In this document: positions 4,993-5,323 of the stretch, one piece after another
Layout: each line of letters opens with the position of its first letter
How positions within the stretch are numbered: position 1 is the first letter of the stretch
Source of the DNA: Cyanobacteria bacterium UBA11153
GTDB lineage: Bacteria > Cyanobacteriota > Cyanobacteriia > Cyanobacteriales > Coleofasciculaceae
Length of the DNA stretch: 5,323 nucleotides
Direction of reading: 5' to 3'
Assembly (NCBI GenBank): GCA_003511885.1
Contig: DOIX01000303.1
Location: 1-5,323 of the forward strand
Notes under the pieces: model-generated
Databases searched by the model: none
What the model was told of the DNA's origin: nothing
Seen by the model: the letters and a program-made list of their open reading frames with translations, nothing else
Position numbers and translations under genes: made by a program

Positions 4993-5323
4993 GGTTTAAT
5001 TTCCTTGTTCCTTGGGTTGTCTTGCTTGTGTAGATGGATTAAATATTTTCAATCCTCAATTAATTTGTAGTTGCCTGATGATTTGTATCTGTCCTGTAAA
5101 TTTAAGCTTATATCTTAGTTTTACCCCCCCCATTTTGAGTTGTCAACCCTATTTTTCAATCTTTACACAATTTTTAAATATCCGTATTTTTCTTCATAGT
5201 AGCTTCATATTGACAAGGATTTAGTAGCGAAGAACAAAAATAGCTGAACACCTTGCCAATTCAAAGATTCAGGTGGTTTTAGACTTAGGTATTAGAGATA
5301 TCCAAAATAGAAATACTCGGAAG
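4993..5323. other. A/T-rich noncoding right end: PEP-CTERM leader and upstream region
   Basis: This 331-base stretch holds the ribosome binding site, leader and candidate promoter of the minus-strand PEP-CTERM gene up to about 5146. Beyond that I see no convincing gene or RNA. A short direct repeat, CTTCATA spaced by GTAG, lies at 5192-5209, followed by a solitary plus-strand TTGACA (5210-5215) with no matching -10 box. One plus frame is open from 5228 to the edge but lacks a usable start. Confidence 0.5.
5118..5146 (-). promoter_or_regulatory. Candidate promoter for the PEP-CTERM gene with a G8 spacer
   Basis: On the minus strand a perfect TTGACA (5146-5141) is followed after 17 bases by TAAAAC (5123-5118), which matches four of six -10 positions. 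The spacer ends in a run of eight G (5131-5124). This would give a leader of a little over 100 bases before the ATG at 4992. A second -10-like TATAAG lies at 5112-5107 but has no -35 at the right distance. The -35 is convincing and the -10 is weak. Confidence 0.38.

Noticed and set aside
5012..5224. Plus-strand 70-codon frame
   Set aside because: It is Cys/Leu/Ile/Phe-rich as expected from T-rich noncoding DNA, and covers the leader and promoter of the PEP-CTERM gene.
5228..5323. Open plus frame running off the right edge
   Set aside because: It reads plausibly (IQVVLDLGIRD) but has no ATG and no ribosome binding site, and only 32 codons are visible.

Overview
The window looks like chromosomal DNA from a cyanobacterium, probably a filamentous one. 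Three perfect HIP1 octamers (GCGATCGC at 15-22, 750-757 and 4146-4153) are typical of cyanobacteria, and all lie in the usual Ala-Ile-Ala reading phase of a called or suspected gene. The PEP-CTERM protein, the DUF2887/Rpn-like nuclease family and the pyrimidine-rich palindromic repeat fit the same assignment. No rRNA, tRNA, CRISPR array or complete insertion sequence was seen.

Layout from left to right: (1) the probable start of a minus-strand membrane protein leaving the left edge (about 1-124); (2) a divergent plus-strand gene for an uncharacterised 332-residue protein with two membrane helices (354-1352); (3) a small ribbon-helix-helix regulator (1559-1774) whose leader carries a CTGTT-type palindrome and a possible hairpin covering its ribosome binding site; (4) a 245-base gap (1775-2019) holding a highly structured RNA-like segment that resembles the HEARO/omega-RNA of IscB-type elements, with no IscB gene beside it; (5) a DUF58 membrane protein (2020-3180) followed after 20 bases by a GTG-started DUF2887/Rpn-like PD-(D/E)XK protein (3201-4346), probably co-transcribed; (6) a dispersed palindromic repeat between convergent genes (4373-4427); (7) a minus-strand secreted PEP-CTERM protein (4429-4992) with its leader and promoter region filling most of the right end.

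The genes do not form one recognisable pathway. Two themes stand out. One is cell-envelope function (two-helix protein, DUF58, PEP-CTERM). The other is mobile or selfish-element biology (Rpn-like nuclease, omega-RNA-like segment, dispersed repeat, orphan RHH regulator). The strongest candidate for something under-described is the structured segment at about 1801-1964. Its family assignment rests on base-pairing read by eye and on recalled similarity to an IscB omega-RNA, so it needs a covariance-model search.
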